From Lunularia cruciata (taxonomy: Eukaryota > Streptophyta > Marchantiopsida > Lunulariales > Lunulariaceae), in NCBI GenBank assembly GCA_948567375.1, contig OX419755.1, forward strand, positions 83,284,218 to 83,348,217: a DNA stretch of 64,000 bases, in the 5' to 3' direction. The notes beneath the pieces were generated by a model. It had not been told where the DNA came from, did no database searches, and saw only the letters and a program-made list of their open reading frames with translations. How positions within the stretch are numbered: position 1 is the stretch's first letter; each line of letters opens with the position of its first letter. Below, in pieces: positions 48,721 to 61,300 of the stretch. The translations under genes were made by a program, and so were the position numbers.

Positions 48721-50639
48721 CTTCAATTTCCTACTCAGGCCTTACAGCTTGCGAGTAATCTCTCAAAGGTCTCTGCCAACCCTACACCCCTCCCGGAGCC
48801 ACTTCTTCGTCCTCGTTTATCCTCCCACAAGTGAGACGAGAAACCCTCAGATCTGCTGGTGTCAATTACCAAGTCTTCGTGAGTCTTTTTCCTTCCGTAC
48901 CTGTTACCAAAATCTACCTAACTCTTCGTGCTCATTAGCACCGCCATCCGACGCATGTGCACGTTACCTCCCCGATGAATGAGTGGGGGCGATGACAAGA
49001 AAGGTTGCACACAGCGATCGATCGAGTACCCTCTCGTCTCGTCTGTGTGTCTCGCTCTCGCGACATACACCAAGCGGGCGAGCAGAAGGGAGCACGAGCA
49101 GCGGCAGTCTCGCAAGCGAAGGAAGGCTCAAGAGGGCCTACTACAAACATTACTCCTCCTCTCTCTGGCTACTACCGCCGGCAACGGGACTTCTCGATTA
49201 CCGGCAACCCCCGTAACAGTTAGTAAGGTTCGCATCCTCCTCATTGGCGGTAACATCTACGAAGGGCGATGGAATCCTCCGCAGCTACCGGGGACGGGCC
49301 GAGCGATCTATCGAGCTGCAGTGCCCTGCGATTGGTTCGGTGGTCTTGATCGTGGTTTGATGTCACTTCTTTGTTCGACCGTGGTTGAAACTCCTGCCGA
49401 TGCTTTCCTCCTGGTCGGTTGTAAGAACACGATTGTGCCTACAACTATTCGCATGTTAGTTTGTCCTTCAGCACCACGCATGTGTCCTGTACTATACATG
49501 CATTCTATTCTAATCCACAACAAGCATGTCCTCCCAGCGAAATGAAATCACACCAAATTCACCTCACCTCACCTCTCTCTCTCCGTCCATGTTGATTTGG
49601 AATTTCTTCCAAATTCTCATGAGGAAGGAAAGCTTAGTTCCCCTTACACATTTCCAGTCAGGAGCATTTTCAAATCATTATACAAGAAATAAGATGAACT
49701 TACTTGGAAAGCTTAGTTCGAGCCAAGCGGGAGGGAGCACATTCTTATCATTGTACAAGAAATAACATGAACTTACTTGCACTTTGTGTGCCACAATCTA
49801 CGTCATGCAACTGTTTCGCTGGTCTTAATACACCATTGCAGTAGCATGACAGATTTGTAGCTCAATATCCTTAAACTAGAACATTCTTCGTAAGTCTCGG
49901 TGTCACTAGGATATTATGTTCCAATCGTCCTTTGAGGTCTCTTCAAGTATATCAGTTCTGAGATACATGAAGTACAATACTTTATTTTGCATGCATTGTA
50001 TTACGGAGAAATATGATGAACTGAGTAAGATTCGATATCCGATATTCGATCTTGTATAATTTAGAAATGGCAGACACAACGTGCGATTTGTATTGATTGT
50101 CATCACGCTAGTGTATATTTCTGGAGGAAATTCATTCCCAAATATTATGGATAGAGGGCAGTCGACATCATGTTCAAATTGAATTAAAAAATAATAACGA
50201 ATTGAACAATGTTTTTCAATTTTCAAATTTTCCCATACCAATAATTATATAATAAAATAATAATAATCAACAAAGAGAATGATTGCTTAGCTTAGGCTAA
50301 TGAAAGTGGCTTCTAGTTTGATTTGAGCTCTTTTGAAGTAGATGAAGCTCTGGAGACCAAATTGAAACCTCATTCTCATTCTTGCAAAATACTCATAGTT
50401 TGATTATTATTATTGTTATAATCATAGCTTTTCAAGATGTAAATTTCTCATTATACTTTGATATCTTTCCCGTACATTCAAATTGAAACCATTTTCATCT
50501 TCGCAAAATAGTCATAGTTTGTAAATATCATAGTTGGATTATTACTTGGATTATTACTGTCATAGTTTTCAGGTGTATTTTTCATATCTGTACCATTGAA
50601 ACCTAGTCCCATTTTACCTCTTTTGTCATTCTCTCCGTA
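48721..50639. other. Promoter side of TM9SF and spacer
   Basis: 48721 to about 49560 is GC-rich, as expected for the TM9SF promoter and 5' leader. A duplicated ~40-bp stretch (TACAAGAAATAA.ATGAACTT, about 49681 and 49753) follows, then AT-rich DNA. No gene was recognised. Confidence 0.4.
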
Positions 50640-50700
50640 TATGGATATATGGATCTCCTCATCCTTCATGTGTTCTAAGCGGTCTCCTTTTCCTCTCCTA
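50640..50700 (+). repeat. 3' tail of the LINE-like family (diverged partial copy)
   Basis: CTCCTCATCCTTCATGTG, then TTCTAAGCGGTCTCC and TTTTCCTCTCC keep the order of the tail; several substitutions. Confidence 0.5.
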
Positions 50701-51456
50701 CTATCATAGTTTTCCAAGGAGTAAAATTCTCGTTATATTTCGATATCTTTCACATCCATATATTCCATTCCATCCAAGCAACAAGGTAATATTGGCTCTT
50801 CGGAAACAGATACTATGTTTTTATCAAGTGGTTATCGGATTATAATTGCCAAAAAGATGAACTCTATATTTCACCCAAGTATACCATAACTTTAATTAAT
50901 TAGTTTTATTTTATATAGATAGAGAGATTTGTTTCTAAAATCATTTGAGTTAAGAAATTTTCGATATTTTTCTTATTAGTAATTATTTTTTATTATTACC
51001 AAAACCACTCTACCATACAATTTATGTAATCAATTTTATCCATAGATGATTATGAATAGAATCAAGCAATACCTGTGTATATTAATGTATACTGAAACGA
51101 AATTAGTGTGTAGGAATGAAGTAATAATTGTGCATAGATATTCTATTTAAGATCATTACCCCTATTTATTTATTTTAAATCATTTTCTTTTTATGAAAGA
51201 AGTTTGTTGTATAATTTAACATCGACTAAAATGATTCAACTGATAATATATCACTTTCTAAGCAAATCTAATGTCCCACTATCTCTCATACTAGTAATAC
51301 CTTTTTTTTGTTAAAACTAGTTAAAATAATTAAACTTATTTCTTCATATCCTTGTATAAATAAATTGTCTTGAAAGTTGCACTTTATTAATATAAATATA
51401 AATAAATTATTTTTATTTTTATTTTTATTTTCATAAGATAGAATAGTAGTTTTATA

Positions 51457-51492
<36 letters not shown>

Positions 51493-52309
51493 GATATTAT
51501 TAGAACTTGAGAAACTTGGAAACTTTTGCTTTATAAATTGTATTCCTCACTCACTCTCTCAACAATTGAAAACTCCTTCATCATTTTTTCAAGGTTGCTT
51601 CTATTTTTTGAAAAATCAAGAAAATGGAGAAAAATTATATATTATCAATATAAATTTGAAGAATATGAGATCTAGTAATATGAACAAAATGTTAGCTAAG
51701 TTGCTAGCAAATAAAATCTGAAATACTAAGCTAGAGTAGATAATAAATTGGTATCTTGCATAGTGACTTAGTTAGTCTACTCTAGAACTTCATTGACTTG
51801 CTTATAAATTCATATGGTAAATTTGTGGAGCAGCCACAAAATCTGCATTTAATAAAAATAATACAATATTAAAATTCCAAAAAATATTATCTTTAGAATA
51901 GGAAAATGGTTTCTTTGATAAGCTCAATAAAGTGGTTGAGCACTCACTAACTCACTAAGAAGGAGGAAAATGTGAGTGTCAATTTTTTTTACATATAACT
52001 ACTAACACAAGGTTTAACAAGCTTGTTGAATTATATAAAAAATATATCAAAGAAGTAGTAATAAGAATAAATATCAAAAATATATCAAAAAGGATACCAA
52101 AAGGCAATATTGATATTTAACATTTAGCATTAAATTTATGTATATGTAATACTTTTAAAACAGCTAACATCATCTTTGAAAGAACTCATCAAATGAAAGC
52201 AATTAAGATCTCACAAAAGGTTTTTACAAGATATTGCATTCTTGTAAACTTATATTCATAATTTAATGAAAGTACTTACATTGTAATAATATTGAGTTAG
52301 CATAAAATT
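50701..52309. other. AT-rich spacer, no gene seen
   Basis: Very AT-rich. A (TA)n run lies at about 51460-51488. No domain or repeat border was recognised. Confidence 0.5.
51460..51488. repeat. (TA)n microsatellite
   Basis: About 14 consecutive TA units. Confidence 0.9.
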
Positions 52310-52535
52310 TTGTAGAGGCTAATGAGTTAGCAAATAGGCTAAATTAGCCAAGAATTCTAAGAATATTGTCGTTGCATCTAAGAAACTTCTTTGTACTTCC
52401 TAAGTATCAAGTAACATGTATGCCAAGTATGTAACTTTTAGGTGGAAGTTTCTTTGGAAGCTTCCAGACTAGCTTAGCTTGCATGCCAGGTATGTGGTTC
52501 ATTGGAAGAAACTTCTTTGAAAGCTTCTCGGCTAG
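52310..52535 (+). repeat. Chromovirus LTR fragment
   Basis: AGCAAATAGGCTAAATTAGCC, then GGAAGCTTCCAGACTAGC and CTTAGCTTGCATGCC match the U3 part of the LTRs at 7115 and 12029. Both ends are eroded and the TG/CA borders are lost. Confidence 0.75.
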
Positions 52536-52910
52536 TTATTACCTTTTGTAAAGATATCACTTGTTATGGCACTTGATGTGAAAGATAAGTACATTAGAGT
52601 TATTACTAAAAATACTATGAAGGAGGATGTATTGTCTTTGCAAAGGGGTACATGTGGTGCAAAAAACCATAATTCAAGAAAACAAGTTGGGTGGACAAAA
52701 GGAAATAGATGGACCAAATATTGAATGGTTTTTTCTTTGATATTTCCAAATTGGAACCTTTATTTCAATATATCCTCCTTTCTTGATAAAGTTAAAATTC
52801 CTCTACTTACAATCATTATAGAGGAGCATGAGATTGATGAATCCTTGTCAAGCACATATCAACTAAATGTGATTATCACCAACATGTGGAATACAAAGTT
52901 ATTTTGATTA
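52536..52910 (+). pseudogene. 3' end of a chromovirus pol, plus strand (decayed)
   Basis: TTTCCAAATTGGAACC and ACAATCATTATAGAGGAGCA match the region just before the chromodomain in the other elements (compare 11727-11830 and 21900-21945). Stops abound. Confidence 0.5.
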
Positions 52911-53485
52911 TTACATGACAAGACCATCTCCAACTACCAAAGATAGCTCAAGATCTTGTTATATATAACTTGAGGTGTGTGTAAGCTTACTTCCTAGCAA
53001 AGCTAACCATTAACTTCCCAACCAAGTCATCTCTTAGGTAAATTAATTTAACCAAGTTCTTCAACACTTTACATATTGAGAACGCATATACATTCTTAAT
53101 ATACTTATTTGAAACTTCATAAGTGCTTTATAGAGTATCTTCTAGAAGTTTATAGTAATTATAGTTCTGAATTACTAGGGAAATTTTTTCTTTTGCTATT
53201 TAATACCATATTTGTCATGTGTGATTTGGTTTACATGATTAGATAGTAGCTTCAGCGTTGTTAAGATGATGAAGAGGCTTCTATAAAGCTTCCTGACATG
53301 CAATCCTTAAAAGAACTTTGTATTTCACATGTTGTTGATAATCACATTTAGCTGATATATGCTTGACAAGGATTCAATTAATTTCATGCTCCTTTATAAT
53401 AATTGCAAGTAGAGGTAGTTTAACTTTATAAAGCAAGGAAGATACATGGAAAACAAAGGTTTCAATTTGGAAATATAGAAGACTA
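52730..53485. repeat. ~165-bp inverted repeat of chromovirus 3' pol sequence
   Basis: 52730-52901 recurs in reverse complement at 53318-53480 (for example CACATTTAGCTGATATATGC at 53345 against GCACATATCAACTAAATGTG at 52851), with a ~415-bp spacer. The arms carry the same pol segment, so two element ends face each other. Confidence 0.8.
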
Positions 53486-54170
53486 GATGTATACAATTAT
53501 AATGCGATAAGCAATAAGAAAGACAACTTTGAGGATAAAGAAGGTACCAATCTAATTATTAGTAATTTACAAAATTGAGTTTCAAGAGGTAAGAGAAGAT
53601 TATGACTAAGATTATAACTTTGTAACCAATAAAAGAAAAACATTATGATAGTAATATAATACAACAATTTGGTTGATAAGTAGATGAATTTTTGCTTATT
53701 GTAAGGACTAAGATAAGATGGAAGTATTAAGACTATTGTAAGATTGGAAGAGGGAACAAGCTATTATGAACTAAAGGTCTTTTTAATGATTGAGAAAGAA
53801 AAAAGAGAATAAGTACTTGCTTGCTTTGAGTTCTCTTCGGGCAAACTCTATGGCTACAAAGGAAGTATAAAGTATGGTTAGAATGTTTAGTCCAACCACC
53901 ATTTAGTGTAGTATATAGGAGATATGGCAAATTTAGTATCTAAAAATTTGAACAATAGTTGCTAAAACTTGATTGAGAAGTGGAAGAGATTAGATATGAG
54001 AGATGAGCACCATTCAGAGACAATAATGATAAAACGCAATGTCAGAGTAGATTAGATATGAATACTCTTGAGAGAACATATTGATAAAACACCATATCAA
54101 AGTAGAGCTATATCAATTGAGGTGCATCTATCGTGTAAACTGTAGGAACTAAGTGAACTTACTTACTCAT
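53318..54170 (-). pseudogene. Chromovirus pol relic (integrase to chromodomain), minus strand
   Basis: Plus-strand text GAGAAAGAAAAAAGAGAATAA and CAAACTCTATGGCTAC (about 53788-53860) matches the integrase C-terminal part of the minus-strand element at 24610-24690. The left end forms one arm of the inverted repeat. No LTR was found on its right. Confidence 0.55.
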
Positions 54171-54929
54171 TTCATCCATGGAATATAATATGACAAATTA
54201 CAAATTGAAGTGCATCATTGTGTAAATAATAGGAGTAAATATATGACAATTGTATTATAGTCTTAATCAATATTGAGAGACGGGATGAGAAGTAAGCTCG
54301 TATGCTCCCATATGTATGAGAATCGGCAATGTGGTATACTGCTAATGTATAAAATTTGGCAATGGTTGAAGAAGATCCCAACAAGGTAAAGATTTGAAAC
54401 CTTCAATGAAATCTAGAGGTCCATATCGCTACATAATTAAATACACGTGTGTCGATATTGGAGTCTTCCGTAAGATTGCTTCCGTTACGTAATGCTAAAC
54501 ACGCTCGGCTAACTTCTGCCCTTGACTCTCAAAGCCATCGGCAAATGATGAGCTTGATATCCAATGTTCAAGGCATAGTGCGTTGTGTAGGGTTTATGGA
54601 TTTTCCAAAGTGACAAGGGTAGAAACGTAGTGTGAAAGGAGTGGCCACAGTGCCTTACCTATTTGGAGATGCTTTCGGTTGACCTCCATAGTTTACAAGT
54701 GTAGAACTCTTTGGATTTAGCACTTCGGAACGGGTAGAATGACCAGGCAGAGAATTTAAATTCCGAGAAGTTCAACCATGCTTGTATCCTTACTTTGGTC
54801 ACAAAACATGAGGTTGCGGAGGTTCTGGCATACACAAGATCGACAATTCGCTTCACTTGAACATGCAATGATATTTTGTTCGGAACACTGGTCAAGAATT
54901 TCCAGACGAAGTACCTCTGCAGTGATGAG
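54171..54929. other. Spacer, no gene recognised
   Basis: From about 54430 the composition is genic (GC about half), but no domain or splice-consistent frame was found. Confidence 0.4.
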
Positions 54930-55022
54930 AAGAAAAAGCGACCGCGTGAGAAAACAAGAAGGATGGGAAGACCCAATCAAGCCTTACAAGGAAAAGACAT
55001 GGGGGGTAAAATGGGGCTAAGA
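54930..55022 (-). repeat. 3' tail of the LINE-like family (long copy)
   Basis: GATGAGAAGAAAAAGCGACC, then GAAGGATGGGAAGACCC, AATCAAGCC.TACAAGG and GTAAAATGGGGCTAAG match the tail at 3444-3535 over about 90 bp. Confidence 0.8.
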
Positions 55023-55334
55023 TTAAGATCCAAGGGCTAAGGCTAAGGCTAAGGTCTGCTCTGATTGACTTCCGACATCACAACGAGAACCTTTGCCATC
55101 TGCTTTTAATCAATTGAATGCTAGAGAGCTCGAGTATTTCTACGTAGTCACTATACATGACTACATAGAAATAACGTCTTTACAATAATGACATCACCTC
55201 ACAAGCAGCGAAACAATTTGTAGTGAATGAAAGGGAACTGGACTCATGGGATGAGGAAAACTGTGGATAAAGCTCCCATGGATCATCTTGGACCTCAAAT
55301 ACACAGTATTCAATGTGTGTTTCTCATTGTGTTC

Positions 55335-55450
55335 GTGATGAGGTCATACCAAGGCTGCTACACCGAATCCCATCAGAACCTGCAGTTAAGCACTATTGGG
55401 AATAGCACAAGGACGGATGAAATTCCTAGAAGTCCCGATGCTGCATCCAC
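55335..55450 (+). other. 5S-rRNA-like sequence (5S pseudogene or 5S-mimic element)
   Basis: The blocks GGTCATACCA (55342-55351), ACACCGAATCCCATCAGAAC (55360-55379), GCAGTTAAGC (55382-55391), CGGATG (55424-55429), AGTCCCGATGCTGCA-like end (55431-55446) keep the order and spacing of plant 5S rRNA over about 115 bp. The outer bases GTG-ATG and CAT-C-CAC can still pair as helix I. Many substitutions in the internal control region (box C area) make a working gene unlikely. Plant TFIIIA genes contain a 5S-mimic exon, but no zinc-finger coding sequence was seen nearby. Confidence 0.75.
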
Positions 55451-58142
55451 ATCTTGCCATCCAAGTTGCTCGACAAGTTCAACAACTAAAAGTCTTATCT
55501 ATCTGGAAAGAGAGCAGGAGCCATTCGTAGAACGGCGAATCCACACACACTCAGGACAGACCCGACCCAAACTAAGCCCATACGAATCTGCGAATCTAAT
55601 TAACGAGGAATTCCATCCAAAAGTTTGATAAGTCTATGTATGTATCTTCACATCTACGACATTGACAAATTGACAAACTTATTTCGTCAAGGTTAGTGAC
55701 TCCAACTCGCCATGACAGTCATAAGTTAATTGCGTCCAGTTATCCAGGTTAAGAACAAACGTTCCTTGTCCTTGTCAGCTAACTCGAGCGTAACGAACGA
55801 ACTCAGAAGGCAATCAGCTCGAAATCAAACTGCTTTTAAGAAAGAAACAAGTTGGATACATATTAAGAAGAAAAAGTGCGTGCAGGTATTACTGGATATT
55901 CTAAACAGCAGAGAGCGTAACTCTCGGTAAAAGATAGATGCCTCGAGTCGCTTTGTACTTATACAGCGCAGAACATAATTGAACTCTATAAAAGTTCAGG
56001 ATGCTAACCGAAAGCATCCAGACAACTAGATGAGTTGCGGAGAGGTTTTGAATTCCTAGATAAGCAGGAAGGAAATATTAGAAGAAATATAACGAAATAG
56101 AAGAAATAATAAATGCGACGAGACTCCTGAATGAGTATTACTACTAGTCTGTAACGGCCGAAACCAGCGTACATATATAAGGAAATATTTACGCGTAAGC
56201 TTTTAGCAATGAAGTCTGAGGTGCAAAAGGAATATAATTCTTGAAGAAGAAGAGAACGAAGGAAACTGAAATTATCCCGGAGTTCTCGGAAACAGTCAGA
56301 ACGAAGGACCAGCCACTACTAGATCAAATCAGTGAGAAATCAAAATATGATCATACCGGTGACAAAACTGAGTACCAGACAAGATCATTTGGTTTCATCG
56401 ACTCCTTAGACGAAATAAGTTACACGGCCAATTATAGCTTTCTCAGTTTTTAGCCATACCTCGAGAAGAATGAGAAAGGGGACAGGGACCCCAACAGCAC
56501 AACTAAAAGACAAGCATACGTGAGGAGAAAAGCAAGCGCCCAACAAACTGGAAGTTAAGGAAGAAACGGCGATATGAAGTAAAACTAAAGAGAAGATTGA
56601 ACCCTTCTTACTGTGCTTCATGCATTTTCTTCATCGCTCTGAAAGAATAAATCGAAAGCCATGAGGCGAATTAGAAGACCGACAGAAATGCCTTACATCT
56701 GACATAACAGCATAATCAGCCCTAGAACTTGATTTTCTACGCTTCTTATAACTAATAAGAACATCTGAAGACTTGCCGATGGGCCCTGGGACCGGAGACA
56801 CAAAGATCAACTTTCCTGTGAGGAAAGCATAACTATCAGCAGCTCAGCAGTTGTATGAGGACGAACATTAGGGACATGAACAAAGTAATACAATGAAGTA
56901 GCCACTGGAAGGTCGAATAACGGTTGCAAAGAATGGGAAGGACGGACCAGACCTCACTTTGCCATGCCTTACGTCCAGATTTACTTTAGACCTGAGAGGA
57001 GATGCAGTGATATCATTGAAGTTTAGAGTGAGCATGGACGACAGCATAAGCTTGCTTTAGTAAAATCCAAATAGAATCTCAAAGCTACTAGACTGACTTC
57101 AGACGAAGTGAAACTAAGCTAAAAGGGGCAGGTCTAGAGCTTCCCCAACTCTGGGGAACCAGGGATCTCACAATTGTCCTCCAATACATGCTCCAGATAG
57201 AATTAGTGTCCAAGCACTGAATGAAGTCGAGGACTTCACGTACTCTCTTTCTATTAGAAAATTCTCCAATACATGCTCGAGATCGAATAAGTTGACAAAA
57301 CTGCGAATTCTCTGTTGGGAACAGAGACACACAACCCTAGAGTTGTTAGCACGATCACCAAGGAAACTATGACATATTTATTTCCAATCATTTGGACTCG
57401 CTAAGGCACATTGGTGGGATAGACTACTGCAAGCCAATGGGGAACTCTAGGCCGATGTAGTGAATCGTGACAATATATTCCGCTATTTCGCTATCTAATC
57501 GGAACCGCCAAGAGAGTGAGCAAATGAACCAAACTTCAGAAGCAACAGATTCCAGGATCTTAAAGAGCCAGCAAACTTCGTCAAAGTTCTCTTGGAGAAT
57601 CACTCTCACAAGGTTAACCTGCAGGATTATTATCCGCAACAGTGTCTTCCACCTCTTTAACTATCCAGTACTTCAGACTGCAAAGACAACAAATTTGTCG
57701 AACTCCTTCATAGTGAGCCGCATCCTACATATGCAGCCAGGTTCTTCCACTAAATACTGGGATTCGTCGTTGAACAAACTGGATCAAACCAGTGTAATGT
57801 GAGTATGAATAATCATTCACGCTCACTCGTTCCTAACAGTTCAAATCTAGCCTTGGTGTCTGGCAACAGCACTCCTCTCTCTGGACCTTCTTAAACCTAC
57901 ATATCCTCAGGCCAGGAATTCCCAACCTTATTCATGGCTTGATCTCATTTGTTACGTCCAATCTGGATCCCGTCCCAGACACCTCCAACCTCTGTAAGAC
58001 CGGGAATTTACCTGTACAGTTCCCAGTGGAGGAATCCCTGTCAGTACCTCACTCAGAACTGAAAGGGTCGCTACTAAAAATTTCAGTTATCTCCAGCATG
58101 CATCCACACAAGAGGGCTCCACAGATCATCACCCTCGAGTCA
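55451..58142. other. Spacer and possible 3' region of the NDUFB2-type gene
   Basis: Composition is genic but no known domain was found on either strand. A short duplication (CTCCAATACATGCTC at about 57178 and 57265) is present. Confidence 0.4.
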
Positions 58143-58367
58143 TCAGTGGTCGCTCTTTTTCCCGTGTCCATGACCATCGCCATGCCCGTGACCGTGTCCA
58201 TCCCAAGGGTGACGCCACCCCAGCAACACAGGTCCATCGTTCTTCGCCCTGTACATGATCCACAACCACATGACCGCGCATAATCCCTGACCTGTCCGAA
58301 CTTGCCAAGCTTTTGGTGCGTGTAACGTCAGATCCGCAAACTTGCGCCCGTGCCCGTCTCCTGCCAT
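58143..58367 (-). CDS. NDUFB2: NADH dehydrogenase (complex I) B2 subunit, NDUFB2 type, single coding exon
   Basis: A complete 74-codon frame (ATG at 58367, stop at 58143). The middle part reads LTLHAPKAWQVRTGQGLCAV, then MWLWIMYRAKNDGPVLLGWR and HPWDGHGHGHG. This is the plant form of the small mitochondrial complex I accessory subunit: one short membrane segment (about residues 27-41), the YRAK.DGPV.LGWRHPWDGH signature, and a Gly/His-rich tail. Length matches plant homologues (about 70 residues). It is a membrane-arm subunit at the inner mitochondrial membrane, without a cleaved presequence. The coding frame shows no disabling change. A 5' UTR intron is possible but not visible. Confidence 0.9.
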   Translation of the reverse strand: MAGDGHGRKFADLTLHAPKAWQVRTGQGLCAVMWLWIMYRAKNDGPVLLGWRHPWDGHGHGHGDGHGHGKKSDH

Positions 58368-61300
58368 TTCTGCGAGTTCGACAGAATCGATTCACTCACT
58401 AACTCCTCCTGTGAATCAACCAGCAGCAGCAGTGATCAATCCACACCTTCTTCTTCTGTTTCCTGAACAGACAGGCTTTTGATTAGAAGTACGGCAAGGC
58501 ACTGGAAGTGTTTATCTTCCAACGCACTCGAAATCCACCATGAATCGTTAGCGATTCAGGAATTGCAAGTAAAGTTGAAGCACTAACCAGTAGGGGGACG
58601 AGCAAATCACAGGTTCGATCTCGGAATTGGGAGCACAAGAGTGTGATGAGAAAATCGTGCTCCCGTCCACCAGCTTTCCGTCCAGAACCTACTGACAGGA
58701 AGTACTTCTGTGGACAGAGAGTAACGGACCTACTATCTCCGGTGTCGCCTGGAGCCTAAACATTGTCTACAGTTGTACACAGTTATATGAACATCTAAAA
58801 TTTTTAATCCTTTTCAAAAAGAATTGGTTATTTCTGCTGAAAATAATTTCAAAAAATATTATAAGAAGTATATTTGCGCCTAGCTTATAAATCAATACAA
58901 CACTGTAGAGCATGAGACTTTTGAAAGTTAAAGACTTTAGGAGAGGAGCTTCGTATATTTCTTTTCTTAGAGGCATATACCTTCACCTAAATATATTACC
59001 CTGATTCGCTAAGTAAAAAACTATCGCTAATTTCGCATTAGGGTAATTAGTATACAGTGTGTGGAAGTTATTTCACAAGTTTCGCCAATTTCATGGACAT
59101 ATCAAAAACTAATCCATTGTGAAATTTTAGCGAGTTTTCTCGTCCGGAGCAAACTTTTCATCCATATCAAACTTAGCGCCCCGTCCGCACTTTAACATCT
59201 ACCATCAATTTTTCTTAATATATCCATCTCAGTCTCGAGTTTGACCCGGTTTAATTCTAAATTTTTATTTTCCGTCTCATTAGAGAAAAATCCACTTTTA
59301 ATTTATTGGATTGTTGATAAAACATGATAGAAGAGGTCTTCACATATGCTCGTGAAGGAAATTAAATTAGGGGGTTTTAGACTAAAATTTTATGGATTGA
59401 AATTTATGGATTATATGTAGAAATTAATGATTTTCTAGAAATAAAAGTCCATAACTAATAATTTTTATGGATAATCTACAATGTGCCCCAAGGTTTTCAA
59501 GGGATTATCAAATCAAATTAAATATTCAAATTTGCATTGTAAATTTAAAATATAAATTTATCAAATATTTTACAATTGCACATAATAATTTTATTTCTAG
59601 TTTCTATTTTATTTTTAATTAATATTTTATAATAATACTAAACATCCATTAATATCAATCTCCTAAAAATCTAAAACCCTTACTATGTAATCGGGTATCA
59701 TATATATATCGATTTGCTTAGTTTTCCGCATAAGTATCGTACATTGGGTTACGGATAGGATGACAAATCATCCGATGGAATAAGCACAATTACTTCGGAC
59801 GACCTAATAGAAACGACTAAAGCATATGATGAAACATGAGCAATTACTAAAGATCAAAATAATTATCAAAATAATATAGAATAAATTACACCGGTAGTTG
59901 GACCAACGGTATGTAGAGATCAAATTATCACATTTCTGATTAGTGATATTTTAATCCTTACGCTTCAATTTACTTAGGATAAACAACTCTATTAGAAAAT
60001 CTTAATTTTAATTTTACGATTATGTTACTTTGTCCTAACTCAAACTTACAATCGAGACACAATTATAATAGGAAGAAAGGAATACAATTTAATTATGGTA
60101 TTGTTAAAGAAACTTAAAATTTTACTAAATTGATATCTTACTTGCACCTGCACTAGATGAGTTATTCGTCTAAAGTAGGGTATAAAAGGGAATCAAGGAA
60201 AATGTTGATAATAGTCACAATAGTGATTAGATCATGGTCACAATGAAAATTTCTAAGTGAATAGAACACACAACTTGCGGGAGTTGTTCGAGAGTGGAAA
60301 TTGGTCCTATCAATCTAAAGTGAGTACTCACTCTTTATCCGGTCTAGAGATTACTACCTCTTAGCCAAAATGTCATCCAATTTGAGGTTAGTTTAGGGAG
60401 AATGTTGTTGGATTTAAGGTCAATTGGATATTCATGAAATCTTGAAGTTTCTTAATTCTTCCAAAGTAGCACAAGTTGAACCATATGATGCTTTCACATG
60501 GAGAATACACTTTGCATGTATGAGCAAAAGCAATATCTTGTGGAGGCTAAACTTGACTAATTAGAAATCACATTGAACAATAATATAAGTTAATTACCAT
60601 TGTTGTTGACTTGTATGGCATAAGAAAGAGAGTATAAGCAAAAGAGTGTTGTATTTTGTGGATATTTTGAGATCACATCAACCTATGGAAGTTTGACTAA
60701 TGAAAAACATCTATTGATGGTAGTCTATCATTTCAAATTCCATTTTCATCCCTCACATGTTATAGTAGATGAGAATGTGATATCCAAAATTTGAATCCAT
60801 CAAATGATAATAGTCCAAGGCTAGACTATTGCTCAAATGACAAGCAATAGCAAAAGTCTTTATGATTGAAGCCAATCAGTGACGCTTCCACATTGATCAT
60901 ATTTTAGTAAGAACTTGAGTAGGAAAATTCATATCAATTGCATTTTATAACTCAAGAATGGTGGAGGGTTCCATTGGTATGGAATCACTCTCATAATAAT
61001 TACGGGCATATAACTATTAGCCAGCTTGTTAGATCCTAGTAGGTGCACAAACCATCTTTCTATAACTTGTTGTTGATGTGCATGTGAAGCTAGTAAGATA
61101 GTTGCATCTACTTTGATGACTGAGAAAAATTTAGGCACATTTGGTATAACGAGATGATTTTGGAAATGATTTATGATGTCCAAAGTGATGCATATGATTG
61201 GAGTTGAAAGGCATCTCTAGAAGCATTTTAGATGTGATAATAGTTATTCCTACAAAGAAATGACTAATGCAGACCAGACTACATACCCAAACTCTCTAAT

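Noticed and set aside
48979-49545. A 188-codon ATG-started open frame on the plus strand next to the TM9SF gene
   Set aside because: It lies in the GC-rich promoter side of TM9SF, shows no recognisable domain, and overlapping frames are open too. Only a transcript would justify calling it.
55014-55060. Telomere-like GGCTAAG repeats
   Set aside because: Only four or five imperfect copies of GGCTAAG, different from the plant telomere repeat; probably part of the tail copy's flank.
54930-55450. A SINE made of a 5S-like head and the LINE-like tail
   Set aside because: The 5S-like part runs on the plus strand and the tail on the minus strand, so they cannot be one SINE.
58560-58680. Possible tRNA T-loop (GGTTCGATC near 58613)
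   Set aside because: No pairing T-stem, D-arm or acceptor stem could be found around it.
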